Part shown: one piece after another, positions 44,684 through 53,446 of the stretch
Position numbering within the stretch: position 1 is the stretch's first letter
How the letters are laid out: every line of letters starts with the position of its first letter
NCBI RefSeq assembly: GCF_003003095.1
Contig: NZ_PVTT01000003.1
Span: 1-64,000 of the forward strand
Length of the DNA: 64,000 bases
Direction of reading: 5' to 3'
From: Hasllibacter halocynthiae
Lineage (GTDB): Bacteria; Pseudomonadota; Alphaproteobacteria; Rhodobacterales; Rhodobacteraceae
Made by a program: the position numbers and the translations under genes
The notes under the pieces: model-generated
Database searches by the model: none
What the model was told of the DNA's origin: nothing
Seen by the model: only the letters and a program-made list of their open reading frames with translations

Positions 44684-46053
44684 CGGGGACCGTCCTCTTC
44701 GTCGACGACGAGGAGCACATCCGCCTCGCCGTCGCCCAGGCGCTTGACCTCGCCGACCTGCCGCACCAGTGCCTGGCGGATCCCTCGCTGGCGCTCGCGC
44801 GGATCGGCCACGACGCCGACGCGGTGCTGCTGACCGACATCCGCATGCCCGGCATGGACGGCACCGAGCTGATGCGCCGCGCGCTGGAGGTCGACCCCGA
44901 CTTCCCCGTGATCCTCGTCACGGGCCATGGCGACGTCGACCTCGCGGTCGCCTCGATGAAGGCGGGCGCCTACGACTTCGTCCAGAAGCCCTTCGAGACG
45001 GAGGATCTGGTCGAGCGCGCGCGCCGCGCCCTCGAGAAGCGCAGGCTGACCCTCGAGAACCGCGCCCTGCGCCGGGCCCTGCCGCGCGCCGCCCCGGAGG
45101 GGACCCGGCTGGTGACGCGCAGCGACGCGATGGCGACCCTCTCGGCCCGGGTGGACGCGCTGGCGGGGGCCGACCTCGACGTCCTGATCTGGGGCGCGAC
45201 TGGGACCGGGAAGGAACGGGTCGCCCGGCGCCTCCATGCGCTCGGGGCGCGCTCGGGGGGGACCTTCGTCCACGTGAACTGCGCCGCGCTGCCCGACGGC
45301 CTGGTCGAGAGCGAACTCTTCGGTCACGAGGTCGGGGCCTTTCCCGGCGCGCTGCGGGCGCGTCACGGCAAGGTCGAGCACGCCTCGCGCGGGATCCTCT
45401 GCCTCGACGAGATCGACAGCCTGCCCCTGCCCCTGCAGCCGAAGCTGCTCCACGTGCTGGAGCACCGGGCGGTGACGCGGCTGGGGTCGAACGATCCCCG
45501 GCCCGTGGACATGCGCGTGATCGCCATTGCCCAGGACGACCTGCGCGCCCGGAGCGAGGCGGGCACCTTCCGCGCGGACCTCTACCACCTTCTCGGCCCG
45601 GCGGAAATTCGCGTGCCGTCCCTCCGCGAGCGGCGCGAGGACATCCCCGCGCTCTTCGCCGAGCTCTGCGCGGACGCCGCCGCGCGCCACGAGCGACCCC
45701 TGCTGGAGGTGCCCGCGCACCTCCTGTCGGCGCTGGCGATGCGAGACTGGCCGGGCAACGTGCGCGAGTTGCGGGGCGCGGCCGAACGCTATGTGCTGGG
45801 CCTCGGGGCGGAGCTGCGGGGCGCCGGCCCGCCGGTGGCGGCCGGCCTCGCGGAAGGGATGGCCGCCCACGAGCGCGCCCTGATCGCAGCCGCCATCGCC
45901 GCCAACGGCGGCCGCTTGCGGCCTACCTACGAGGCATTGGGGATCTCGCGGCGGACGCTCTACGAGAAGATGCAGCGCCATGGGCTGGAGCGCACGGAGG
46001 CCGGATCGGAGGAGGAGGAGGACGCGCCCGCCCCTGCGGGGGGGCGGCTCTGA
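44680..46053 (+). CDS. DctD-like response regulator with altered GAFTGA loop
   Basis: A 457-residue NtrC-family regulator: receiver domain (VLFVDDEEH, phosphoacceptor in LLTDIRMPGMDG, VQKPFE), AAA+ domain and a Fis-type HTH (GGRLRPTYEALGISRRTLYE). Walker A is GATGTGKE, Walker B ILCLDEIDSLP, and arginine-finger-region and sensor II (MRDWPGNVRELRG) are present. The sigma-54-contacting loop, normally GAFTGA, reads GAFPGA (in EVGAFPGALRARHG), which may weaken or remove sigma-54 activation. It is coupled to the DctB-like kinase and probably controls the adjacent TRAP genes. The tail is acidic (EEEEDAP). Confidence 0.87.
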   Translation: MTGTVLFVDDEEHIRLAVAQALDLADLPHQCLADPSLALARIGHDADAVLLTDIRMPGMDGTELMRRALEVDPDFPVILVTGHGDVDLAVASMKAGAYDFVQKPFETEDLVERARRALEKRRLTLENRALRRALPRAAPEGTRLVTRSDAMATLSARVDALAGADLDVLIWGATGTGKERVARRLHALGARSGGTFVHVNCAALPDGLVESELFGHEVGAFPGALRARHGKVEHASRGILCLDEIDSLPLPLQPKLLHVLEHRAVTRLGSNDPRPVDMRVIAIAQDDLRARSEAGTFRADLYHLLGPAEIRVPSLRERREDIPALFAELCADAAARHERPLLEVPAHLLSALAMRDWPGNVRELRGAAERYVLGLGAELRGAGPPVAAGLAEGMAAHERALIAAAIAANGGRLRPTYEALGISRRTLYEKMQRHGLERTEAGSEEEEDAPAPAGGRL

Positions 46054-46062
46054 AGGGTGGCC

Positions 46063-46102
46063 CCGCCGCCCGCCGTCCCCGTGGGGGAAGGGCGGGCGGC
46101 GG
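46063..46102. terminator. Bidirectional hairpin after the two-component operon
   Basis: CCGCCGCCCGCC (46063-46074) pairs perfectly with GGCGGGCGGCGG (46091-46102) around a 16-nt loop. It sits between the converging regulator gene and the DUF2382 gene and likely stops transcription from both sides. Confidence 0.6.
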
Positions 46103-46110
46103 GAGGGCGG

Positions 46111-46833
46111 TCAGCCGCGGTCCTTGTCGACGTCGACCTCGGTCTTGCGGACGGTGTCGCGGACAACCTCCTCGCGCTCGGTGACCTCCTTGCCGACGAC
46201 GACCTCCTCGGTGACGACGGCCTCCTTCTCGACCACGGCCTCCTCGGACTGCGTGGTCACGTCGATGGTCTTGTCCTGGAACAGGGCGTCGGCCTCGGCG
46301 CCGGTGACCACCTCGTCCACGGGGCGACGCTCGACGGAGAGACGCTCCTCGCGCAGGCGCACGCGCTCCTCGACAGGGACTTCCTGGACGTAGGTGCGGA
46401 CGTGGGCGGTGCCTTTCTCGGCGACGCGCTTGCCGACGGCGATCCGCTCCTCGGCGATCGGGATCGTCGTCTCGTCGCCGGCGGTTGCGGCCGGGGCGGC
46501 GGCGGTCGCGGCGGCGTAGTCGTCCGTGGCGCGGTAGTCGGCCTCGTAGGCGTCGAGGTCCACGCCGTCCTCGGGATGGCGCATCGCCTCGGCGGCGGCG
46601 TCGATGTCGCGGTCCTCGATCTCGGCGGCGACGACGTAGTGACCGTCCCGCAGCGCCTGCTTGTAGGTCGCGGCCTCGTCGTGCGGCAGGTTCAGCGTAT
46701 CGATGTCGTCATAGCGGTCGGTGCCGCCCATGACGTTGATGTAGCTGTTCGAGATGCCGATCTCGGTCAAGCGCTGGCGGACCATCTCGGCGACGTTCGC
46801 GGTGCGGTAGATGGCGGTGATCGTGTTGGACAT
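46111..46833 (-). CDS. YflT/DUF2382 (YsnF-type) stress protein
   Basis: A 240-residue protein. The N-terminal 90 residues are a YflT/17M-like domain (MSNTITAIYRTANVAEMVRQ and the following EIGISNSYINVM), and the C-terminal 110 residues a DUF2382 repeat domain (IPIAEERIAVGKRVAEKGTA, VEERVRLREERLSVERRPVD) with a charged tail. Such proteins are induced by general stress in other bacteria; the mechanism is not known. A second, shorter DUF2382 gene lies just upstream in the same direction and is probably co-transcribed. Confidence 0.8.
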   Translation of the reverse strand: MSNTITAIYRTANVAEMVRQRLTEIGISNSYINVMGGTDRYDDIDTLNLPHDEAATYKQALRDGHYVVAAEIEDRDIDAAAEAMRHPEDGVDLDAYEADYRATDDYAAATAAAPAATAGDETTIPIAEERIAVGKRVAEKGTAHVRTYVQEVPVEERVRLREERLSVERRPVDEVVTGAEADALFQDKTIDVTTQSEEAVVEKEAVVTEEVVVGKEVTEREEVVRDTVRKTEVDVDKDRG

Positions 46834-46886
46834 GACTATCTCCTTCGTTTGCGTTCGGTATGTGCAGGTGGATGGGGCAGGGCGCT

Positions 46887-47288
46887 TCAGGCATCCCCGC
46901 CGGACGGATCCACGTCCTCGACGGTGGCAGTCTGGCGTCGCAGCGTCACCGTCTCGCGGTAGGGGACCTCCTCGGCGGCACGGGTGACGCGCAGCTCCTC
47001 AATCACGCGGTACTGGCGCACGAGGACCTCCTCGACCACGGGGATCACGGTCACGCCGCCCTCCTCCCGGCTCTGGGGGGGGGTATCGACGATGCGGTCG
47101 ACGGGCACGCGCTCGATGCCGAGCCGCTCCTGCCGGAGGGTGTCCTCCACGGCGACCTCGTGGGCCTCCGTCCGCAGCGCGATGCGGGCGGCGACGCGCT
47201 CTCGCGTCACCTTGCCGACTGAGGCGCGCTCCTCGGCGAGGGGCAGGACGAGGTCCCGGTCGGTCTCTTCGTCCCTTCGCTCGGCCAT
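46887..47288 (-). CDS. DUF2382 domain protein
   Basis: A 133-residue protein consisting almost only of a DUF2382 domain (LPLAEERASVGKVTRERVAA, RQERLGIERVPVDRIVDTPP, EEVLVRQYRVIEELRVTRAA). ATG 47288 is chosen because GGAGGGCGCAG lies directly before it. It lies 53 bp upstream of the longer YflT-DUF2382 gene in the same orientation, so the two likely respond to the same stress signal. Function unknown. Confidence 0.75.
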   Translation of the reverse strand: MAERRDEETDRDLVLPLAEERASVGKVTRERVAARIALRTEAHEVAVEDTLRQERLGIERVPVDRIVDTPPQSREEGGVTVIPVVEEVLVRQYRVIEELRVTRAAEEVPYRETVTLRRQTATVEDVDPSGGDA

Positions 47289-47480
47289 CTGCGCCCTCCA
47301 TCCATCCGGGCCCCGGGGCGGGACCCTTTCGTGGCAAGGCAACGGGCGGCACGGACAATCGTTCCAGCGGTGCCCCGGCGCCCGCGCGCATCCCCCGGGG
47401 CAGGAGCGTCGCTGCCGGTCCCGGAAAAGGGGCGGCGGGACGGGCGGCCTTGGTCCGGCGCCCGGGCCTCCGTCCGGGCT

Positions 47481-49139
47481 TCAGCCTGCCGCCGGCCGGG
47501 GGGCGGCGCGGTCGAGGAGGCGCTCGGCGGCGGCCGCTTCGATGCGGGCGGTGCCGTAGCCCAGCCCGTGCCCGGCCGGGTCCAGCCGCGCCCCGCAGAA
47601 GGCCTCGAAGACCGCGTCGGCCCCGTCCGCGAGGACCGCGGCCTGCAGCAGCAGCGCCGTCTCCTCCACGAAGGCGCGCGCGCTCGCCTCGTGGACCGCG
47701 CCCGGCCGGGCCCACCCTTCCCACCCGGCTAGGCGGTCGTCGAAGCGTCCGTCCCGGCCCCGCGCCGCCGCGAGCGCGCCGCGCAGCACCTCCAGCGCTT
47801 CGGGCCCGCGGGAGAGCGCGCGCAGCACGTCGAGCGCGATGACGTTGCCCGAGCCTTCCCAGATCGCGTTCAGCGGGCTCTGCCGGAACAGGCGCGGCAT
47901 CGGCCCCTCCTCGACGTAGCCCGCGCCGCCATGCGCCTCGAGCGCCTCGTAGACGAAGCCGGGCTGGCGCTTGCAGACGTGGTACTTGGCGATCGGCGTG
48001 GCGATCCGCGCGAACGCGGCCTCGGCCCCGTCGGCGGGCGCCGCATCGAACGCCCGCGCGACGCGCAGCATCAGGGCCGTCGCCGCCTCGGCCTCGAGGC
48101 AGAGGTCCGCGAGCACCCCGCGCATCGCCGGCTGGTCGATCAGCCGCTTCTGGAAGGCCGAGCGGTGCCGCGCGTGCCACAGCGCCTCGGTCAGGGCGGC
48201 GCGCATCCCGCCGGCGGAGCCCGCGATGCAGTCGAGGCGCGTGCCCTGGACCATGTCGATGATCGTGCGGACGCCGCGCCCCTCCTCGCCGACGCGGCGC
48301 GCCCAGGCGCCTTGGTACTCGATCTCGGAGGAGGCGTTCGAGCGGTCGCCCAGCTTGTCCTTCAGCCGCATCAGGTGCACCGCGTTCTTCGTGCCGTCCG
48401 GGCGCCAGCGCGGCACGAGGAGGCAGGTCAGCCCGCCGGGCGCGTAGGCCAGCGTCAGGAAGGCGTCGGACATCGGCGCCGAGCAGAACCACTTGTGGCC
48501 GACCAGCTCGTACTCGTCGTCCCCGACGGGATGGGCGCGGGTCGTGTTGGCCCGCACGTCCGAGCCGCCCTGCTTCTCCGTCATCGCCATGCCGATCGTC
48601 GCCCCGGCCTTGCCCGCCGCGGGTGCGTTCGCCGGGTCGTAGCGGCCGCTCGCGATGCGCGGCTCCCACTCGGCGGCGAGGGCGGGCTCCGCCCGGAGGG
48701 CGGCGACGGAGGCGTAGCTCATCGACATGGGGCAGCAGACGCCCGCATCGGCCTGCGTCATGAGATAGAGCAGCGAGGCGTGCAGCGCGTGCCCGCCCGT
48801 CCCCGCCGTCCACGCGGCGGAGGCGACGCCCCCCTCCAGCCCCATGCGCATCAGCCGGTGGTAGGCGGGATGGAACTCGACCGCGTCGATCCGGTGGCCG
48901 TAGCGGTCGAAGGCCCGCAGCTTCGGCGGGTTCTCGTTCGCCTGCCGAGAGAGGTCGCGTGCCTCGGCCGCCCCCGCCTCGCACCCGAAACGGCGCACCC
49001 GCCCGGCATGATCGGCGAGCGGGGGACAGGCCAACCCGGCCGCGAGGGCCGCGTCGGCCGCCACGAGGTCGAGATCCGGCAGCCCCGCCGGCTGGTTCAG
49101 GACCTCGTGCGTCGAGGCCGTCCTTGCCGTGCCGTCCAT
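47481..49139 (-). CDS. aidB: AidB-like acyl-CoA dehydrogenase
   Basis: A 552-residue flavoprotein of the AidB class. The N-terminal THEVLNQPAGLPDLDL, the FAD-binding region IGMAMTEKQGGSDVRANTTR, HKWFCSAPMSDAFLTLAYAP, and the family-typical segment EALEAHGGAGYVEEGPMPRL followed by WEGSGNVIALDVLRAL all support it. In E. coli AidB binds DNA and is linked to protection from alkylation, with weak isovaleryl-CoA dehydrogenase activity. ATG 49139 is preferred (AAGGAGG 10 bp before it); ATG 49148 is possible. It is divergent from puhA, sharing the 200-bp region with the PpsR-like box. Confidence 0.9.
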   Translation of the reverse strand: MDGTARTASTHEVLNQPAGLPDLDLVAADAALAAGLACPPLADHAGRVRRFGCEAGAAEARDLSRQANENPPKLRAFDRYGHRIDAVEFHPAYHRLMRMGLEGGVASAAWTAGTGGHALHASLLYLMTQADAGVCCPMSMSYASVAALRAEPALAAEWEPRIASGRYDPANAPAAGKAGATIGMAMTEKQGGSDVRANTTRAHPVGDDEYELVGHKWFCSAPMSDAFLTLAYAPGGLTCLLVPRWRPDGTKNAVHLMRLKDKLGDRSNASSEIEYQGAWARRVGEEGRGVRTIIDMVQGTRLDCIAGSAGGMRAALTEALWHARHRSAFQKRLIDQPAMRGVLADLCLEAEAATALMLRVARAFDAAPADGAEAAFARIATPIAKYHVCKRQPGFVYEALEAHGGAGYVEEGPMPRLFRQSPLNAIWEGSGNVIALDVLRALSRGPEALEVLRGALAAARGRDGRFDDRLAGWEGWARPGAVHEASARAFVEETALLLQAAVLADGADAVFEAFCGARLDPAGHGLGYGTARIEAAAAERLLDRAAPRPAAG

Positions 49140-49278
49140 CTTCCGCATTCCTCCTTCGCCGTCCACGGGAAAGGAGCATAGGGCTGCGCCGCCGGGCTTG
49201 GAACGGCCCGCGCCCCTGGCCGCTGCGTCGGCGCGGGCGCGGAAGATCGCGCTCGGGCCGGGGACCGGCCTTTTTGGT

Positions 49279-49307
49279 CTGTCAATCTTTCCTGACAACC
49301 CTAGAGT
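49279..49307 (+). promoter_or_regulatory. PpsR/CrtJ-type box over the puhA promoter
   Basis: TGTCAATCTTTCCTGACA (49280-49297) matches the PpsR/CrtJ consensus TGTC-N10-GACA exactly and lies 43 bp before the puhA start. It overlaps a plausible sigma-70 -35 box (CTGTCA, 49279-49284), with TAGAGT (49302-49307) 17 bp further as -10. PpsR represses photosynthesis genes under oxygen or light in purple bacteria; the overlap suggests the same here. PpsR itself is not in the window. The -35/-10 call is tentative; the box is directly seen. Confidence 0.7.
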
Positions 49308-49339
49308 AAACCCGCACGACACTTCCAAGGGGGTCCGCG

Positions 49340-50125
49340 ATGTTCCGCCCGCCTTACGACGACCTCGCCTTTGGCTTCGATCCCGTCCTGGCGATGGTCG
49401 TGATCTTCTTCTTCCTCTTCGTGGTCCTCGTCATCTGGCTGCGCCGCGAGGACAAGCGCGAGGGGTATCCCGCCGACACGGCCGGCGCGTTCTCCTCCGT
49501 GCGGCTCTTGCCGAACTGGATCGGGATGCCCGGCCGCAAGGTCTTCCACCGGCCGCACGGGAACCCACCCGTCTCGACGCCCCGCCGCGAGCCGCTGCGC
49601 GAGTCCGGCGCGCGGCCCCCGCGGGCAGCGCGCGGGCGGCCCTTCAGGCCCGTGCTCGACGGCCTGAAGGAAGGGGTCGGCCCCGCCTCCTGGCAGAACC
49701 GCGAGGAGAAGCCCGACCTCGACAGGAAGGGCCGGCCGAAGATCATCCCGCTTTCCTCGAACGCGGAGTACTTCGTGGCCGAGGGCGACCCGGACCCGCG
49801 CGGGTGGCTCGTGCGCGGCGCCGACTTCGCGGTGGCGGGCGAGGTGAAGGACCTGTGGTTCAACCGGGCCGAGTTCTTCCTGCGCTATCTCGACGTCGAG
49901 TTGGAGGAGGGGGGCCGGCGGCTGGTGCCGCTGTTCTTCACGATCACCAAGCCGCGGCGGGGCGAGATCCTCGTGCCGCACCTTCCGGCCGACCGCTTCC
50001 GCGACGCGCCGACCCTCGCCTCGCCGGACCGCATCACCATGCGCGAGGAGGACCGGGTCAACGCGTTCTTCGCGGGCGCGGCCTTCTACGGCAAGAACCC
50101 CCGCGGCGGGGATCTGCGGCTGTGA
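49340..50125 (+). CDS. puhA: Photosynthetic reaction centre H subunit
   Basis: A 261-residue H subunit. One N-terminal membrane helix (PVLAMVVIFFFLFVVLVIWL, residues 15-34) is followed by the hallmark LRREDKREGYP. The cytoplasmic domain shows the family pattern: KVFHRPHGNPPVSTP, IPLSSNAEYFVAEGDPDPRG, EVKDLWFNRAEFFLRYLDVE (with the Glu that lines the proton path to QB), and ITMREEDRVNAFFAGAAFYG. It caps L and M and guides protons to the quinone. AAGGGGG precedes ATG 49340. The stop overlaps puhB (GTGA). It is usually found in a bchM-lhaA-puhABC superoperon; here it starts its own unit. Confidence 0.97.
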   Translation: MFRPPYDDLAFGFDPVLAMVVIFFFLFVVLVIWLRREDKREGYPADTAGAFSSVRLLPNWIGMPGRKVFHRPHGNPPVSTPRREPLRESGARPPRAARGRPFRPVLDGLKEGVGPASWQNREEKPDLDRKGRPKIIPLSSNAEYFVAEGDPDPRGWLVRGADFAVAGEVKDLWFNRAEFFLRYLDVELEEGGRRLVPLFFTITKPRRGEILVPHLPADRFRDAPTLASPDRITMREEDRVNAFFAGAAFYGKNPRGGDLRL

Positions 50126-50760
50126 GCGCGCCCTCCCCCTCGCCCCTCGCGCCGGAGGACGCCCTCGCCGCGCTTCCGGGCCCCCTGCCGCCCGGCGAGC
50201 ACGTCCTCTGGGCCGCGCGGCCCGATGCCGGGCTGCTGGAGCGGGGGCTCTTCCGGCGCCGGGCCGTGCTGATCGTGGCCACGCTCCTGGCCCTCTGGCC
50301 CGTCCTCACCGCGCTGGAGGCTGGGCTGCCGGTCCCGGTCGCGCTGGCGGGCGCGCTGCTCTTCGCGCCCTTCGTGGTGCCGGTGCTGGTGGCGATGCGC
50401 CTCGCCGCGCGCCTGACGGCGCGCCACACGCTCTACGTCCTGACGGAGCGGCGGATCGTGATCCAGGCGGGCTACGTCTACGCGCGCACGGTCAACATCC
50501 CGCTCGCGGCGGTGCGCGACGTCGCGCTGCGCCGGATCGGGGCGGACGGGGGCGACCTGCAGATCGCCGTCGATCCCGACGCCTCGCTGACCTATGGCGC
50601 CCTGATGCCGCACGCGCGACTTCTGCACCTGCTGCACCCGACGCCTGTGCTGCGCGCGGTGGCGGGGGTCGACGCGGCGCTACCCCTCTTCGCCGAGCTG
50701 GCGCGGCCCGGCGTCCGGCCGGCCGAGGTCGAGGCGGTGGCGGCAGGGCAGGGCGCGTGA
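50122..50760 (+). CDS. puhB: Photosynthetic complex assembly protein PuhB
   Basis: A 212-residue membrane protein with a bacterial PH-like domain: LPPGEHVLWAARPDAGLLER at the N-terminus, two membrane helices (RRAVLIVATLLALWPVL and LAGALLFAPFVVPVLVAMRL), then YVLTERRIVIQAGYVYARTV and VRDVALRRIGADGGDLQIAV. PuhB helps assemble the reaction centre in Rhodobacter capsulatus. The start is GTG at 50122 overlapping the puhA stop; its stop overlaps the puhC GTG in the same way, so the three genes are translated together. Confidence 0.92.
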   Translation: MSAPSPSPLAPEDALAALPGPLPPGEHVLWAARPDAGLLERGLFRRRAVLIVATLLALWPVLTALEAGLPVPVALAGALLFAPFVVPVLVAMRLAARLTARHTLYVLTERRIVIQAGYVYARTVNIPLAAVRDVALRRIGADGGDLQIAVDPDASLTYGALMPHARLLHLLHPTPVLRAVAGVDAALPLFAELARPGVRPAEVEAVAAGQGA

Positions 50761-51245
50761 GCGGCGCTCAGAAATCCGCCGGCGCCCCGGCGCAGGGGCG
50801 CGTCTTCCTTCTGCTCCTCGGCGGCGGGGGCGCGGCGACCCTCGCGGCGCTGGCGTTGCTGTCTTGGGGGGCGGAGGGCCCCCCGGACGGAGGGATGCCG
50901 CCGGGCGCGACGTCCGCCGCGCCGGGGGCTTGGACCGCCTCTGCCGTGCTGCGCATCGCCGAGGGCCCGGCCGGCACGCTTCGCGTGACGCCCCCCGCCG
51001 GCGCGCCCGAGCTGCTGCGCATCGACGGCGACCTCTTCGCGATCACCGCGCTGCGCGGGGCGGCCGGCTGGCTGAACCACGTCCCGTCCGGGGGCGAGGG
51101 CCGCGTGCTGCTGCTGCGCCATGCGGGCGGCGGCCTCTTCGCGGCGGGCGCGGACGGCGGACCGGAGGCGCGGCTCGTCGCGCTGGACGCTTTCGGCGCC
51201 GACAACCGCCGCGCGCTCGAGCGGTTCCTGCCCCCCGAAGGCTGA
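50757..51245 (+). CDS. puhC: Photosynthetic complex assembly protein PuhC
   Basis: A 162-residue protein with one N-terminal membrane helix (RVFLLLLGGGGAATLAALAL) and a periplasmic beta-rich domain. The C-terminal end LVALDAFGADNRRALERFL matches the PuhC signature (Glu/Asp-AFGxxNRxAFxRLL), and the position directly after puhB is the normal one. PuhC supports assembly or reorganisation of the reaction-centre core complex. GTG 50757 overlaps the puhB stop. Identity rests on the C-terminal pattern and gene order, since the middle is poorly conserved. Confidence 0.85.
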   Translation: MSGAQKSAGAPAQGRVFLLLLGGGGAATLAALALLSWGAEGPPDGGMPPGATSAAPGAWTASAVLRIAEGPAGTLRVTPPAGAPELLRIDGDLFAITALRGAAGWLNHVPSGGEGRVLLLRHAGGGLFAAGADGGPEARLVALDAFGADNRRALERFLPPEG

Positions 51246-51247
51246 TC

Positions 51248-51288
51248 GGGGGGGTTGGCCGGGGCGCTGGCCGATACCCCCCCCCCCC
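51248..51288. terminator. Shared terminator-like hairpin between puhC and pufC
   Basis: Only 43 bp separate the two convergent operons. GGGGGGG (51248-51254) pairs with the C-run ending at 51288, and TTGGCC/GGCC lie inside the loop. It can fold on both strands and would end both puhABC and pufLMC transcripts. Confidence 0.55.
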
Positions 51289-52461
51289 TCAGTCCGGGAC
51301 CCGCACGCCGGGGGCGGCGCGCTCGCGCTCGGCGGCATGGATGAACTCCCACAGCTCGTCGCTCTCCTCGTCGGTGAGCGGGGGGCTCGGGCTGGGGGCG
51401 ACGAGGCCGGGGAAGTGCGAGATCATCTCCGTCCCGTTCAGGGGGCGCAGCTGGCCGACATGGCAGGTCATGCAGTTGGCCTTCATCGCGTCGCCCGCAG
51501 GGCCGAGGCGCTCCGCCGGCAGGACCGCCGCGAGGGGGGAGATGTGCGCGAGGTTGGCGCGCCGGGTCTGGTCGATCGCGTACCAGGCGGGCACCCGCAG
51601 CGGGGTGCTCTGGCCCCAGTCGTAGAAGGCGCGGCTGTTGTGGCAGGCGGTGCAGTTGACCCCCAGCCCGTCCGACATCTGCATCATGAAGAGATAGACG
51701 TGCTCGGCCCGCTCGAAGGCGGGGGTGCCTTCGGGGAAGCGCCGCGCGCTCTGCTGCTCGGGGTAGATGTGCTGGGCCTGCACCATCGCGCTGCGGTCGT
51801 GGAGGATGAAGTCCGAGAACGCCTCGCGCGGCATGAAGTCGCGGATGGTCCGGGCGGTGCGGATCCACTCGGGCGGCTTGCCGTACCACCGCTCGGAGGC
51901 GGGGGCCCATTCGCCGGCGCGGTTCCAGGTGTAGACGGGCACGTTCTGCCCGCGATGGCAGGAGAAGCAGGTCACCCCCTGCGGCTGCACGTGCGGGCGC
52001 GGGTCGGCGTTCATCTCGCGCACCATGGTCAGCATCTCGCGCGCGACGGCGAAGGTGTAGGGCGGCTCGGCCTCGTAGTCGGGCGCGCCGTCCGCGCCGG
52101 CGGCGTGGCAGAAGGTGCAGCCCTCGTTCGGGGCGACCCATTCGGTGACGGCCACCATCAGGCGGTCGAACTGCGCGGCGTCGAGATCGGCGAGCACCTC
52201 GACGTCGCCGTAAGCCTCGCCAGCGGTGACGCCCCGGTCCGCGACCGGGTCCGGGACGGGGAACTCGAGCACGTTGAGCGGGTCGACCCCGCGCCCGGGC
52301 GTCAGGAAGGTGTTCATCGCCAGCGCGTCGGGTCCGTGCTCGACCGAGACGATGGGCGGCGCGTCCCATTCGGGCACGACGAGGAGGAAGACGGCCGCCG
52401 CCACGGCCGCCACGCCGGAGAGCCCGTAGACGAGGCCGCGGTGCTGGGGGTCACGGGCCAT
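51289..52461 (-). CDS. pufC: Reaction-centre tetraheme cytochrome c subunit
   Basis: A 390-residue periplasmic cytochrome held by an uncleaved N-terminal helix (VYGLSGVAAVAAAVFLLVVP); no lipobox Cys is seen. Four heme-binding CxxCH motifs are present at about residues 115 (CTFCH), 165 (CFSCH), 270 (CTACH) and 330 (CMTCH). Between them are family segments such as AREMLTMVREMNADPRPHVQ and HIYPEQQSARRFP. It re-reduces the special pair using electrons from soluble cytochromes. The start overlaps pufM by 11 bp. Organisms with PufC usually lack PufX, and none is seen. Confidence 0.96.
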   Translation of the reverse strand: MARDPQHRGLVYGLSGVAAVAAAVFLLVVPEWDAPPIVSVEHGPDALAMNTFLTPGRGVDPLNVLEFPVPDPVADRGVTAGEAYGDVEVLADLDAAQFDRLMVAVTEWVAPNEGCTFCHAAGADGAPDYEAEPPYTFAVAREMLTMVREMNADPRPHVQPQGVTCFSCHRGQNVPVYTWNRAGEWAPASERWYGKPPEWIRTARTIRDFMPREAFSDFILHDRSAMVQAQHIYPEQQSARRFPEGTPAFERAEHVYLFMMQMSDGLGVNCTACHNSRAFYDWGQSTPLRVPAWYAIDQTRRANLAHISPLAAVLPAERLGPAGDAMKANCMTCHVGQLRPLNGTEMISHFPGLVAPSPSPPLTDEESDELWEFIHAAERERAAPGVRVPD

Positions 52462-53446
52462 CGATCTGCCTTTCCGCGATCGCCCGGGCGATGTCCTCCG
52501 GGATCGCGTCGAGGAAGGGGCCGGCCGGATAGGGCGGCGCCAGCCCCCATTTCACGCCCCAGAGGTACCAGTTGTCTACGACCGTTCCCGTCAGCAGGAC
52601 GCCGAGGCCCCCGGTGACGCCCACGAGGAGGGCGAACCAGTAGATCCAGCGGTGGATCGACTCGAAGTTGGCGTTGAAGCCCATGGTCCAGCGCCAGAAG
52701 AGGGACCCGCGCTCGACCGCGGTGCCGCGGTCGACGATGTCCTCGGCCTCGCGCTCGCCGCCGAAGCGCGAGGTGGCGAGGATCGTGCCCCCGTGCATCG
52801 CCCAGAGGAGGACCGAGCCGTAGAGGAACACGATCGAGAGGCAGTGGAACGGGTTGTAGTAGAAGTTGCCGTAGAGGACCGAGATCGTCGCCGTCCAGTT
52901 CAGGTGCGGGATGATCCCGAAGGGGGGCGCCTCCTCCCAGGTGCCCATGATGAGCGGGCGGAAGAGGCCGATGCAGAGGAAGAGCCAGATCGCCGAGGCG
53001 AAGGCCCAGGGGATGTGCGTGCCGATCCCCAGCGCCCGGGCCCGCGTGTAGAGCCGCGCCCACCAGCAGAGGATCGAGATCGTCAGCAGGAGACCCGCGA
53101 TCTGCCACCAGCCGCCGTCAGGCAGCGCCCGCAGGTGCAGGCCCGGCCCGGTGGGCGGCGCCAGCTTGTGCCAGGCCATGCCCCGGATGAAGGCGACCGT
53201 GTTCCAGTCCGCCATGGCCCAGAAGTTGAAGCCCATGATCATGAAGGACGCCGTCCCCGTCGCGAGCGAGGCGATCCCCCACCAGCCGAGATAGGAGCGC
53301 CCGATCTGCGGATCGCCGATCTTGCCCAGCCAGGTGGAGATGTAGGGCCCGAGGATGCCGAACCGGTCGCGGCCCGGGACGGGGATCGCCTCGTCCTTGG
53401 GGCCGTGGATCTGGATCGACGAGTAGAGGGAGTGGAAGCGTGCCAT
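52451..53446 (-). CDS. pufM: Photosynthetic reaction centre M subunit
   Basis: A 331-residue M subunit with five membrane helices. The cofactor ligands are readable: His in IIPHLNWTATIS (accessory BChl), NPFHCLSIVFLYGS (special-pair His and the Tyr210 position), AMHGGTILATSRFGGERE (iron His and Glu234 position), FWRWTMGFNA (Trp252 position at QA) and SIHRWIYW (second iron His). The C-terminus extends about 28 residues beyond GTVVDNWYLWGVKWGLAP, which often goes with PufC-containing centres. The ATG at 53446 shares one base with the pufL stop. Everything needed for a working M subunit is present. Confidence 0.97.
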   Translation of the reverse strand: MARFHSLYSSIQIHGPKDEAIPVPGRDRFGILGPYISTWLGKIGDPQIGRSYLGWWGIASLATGTASFMIMGFNFWAMADWNTVAFIRGMAWHKLAPPTGPGLHLRALPDGGWWQIAGLLLTISILCWWARLYTRARALGIGTHIPWAFASAIWLFLCIGLFRPLIMGTWEEAPPFGIIPHLNWTATISVLYGNFYYNPFHCLSIVFLYGSVLLWAMHGGTILATSRFGGEREAEDIVDRGTAVERGSLFWRWTMGFNANFESIHRWIYWFALLVGVTGGLGVLLTGTVVDNWYLWGVKWGLAPPYPAGPFLDAIPEDIARAIAERQIDGP

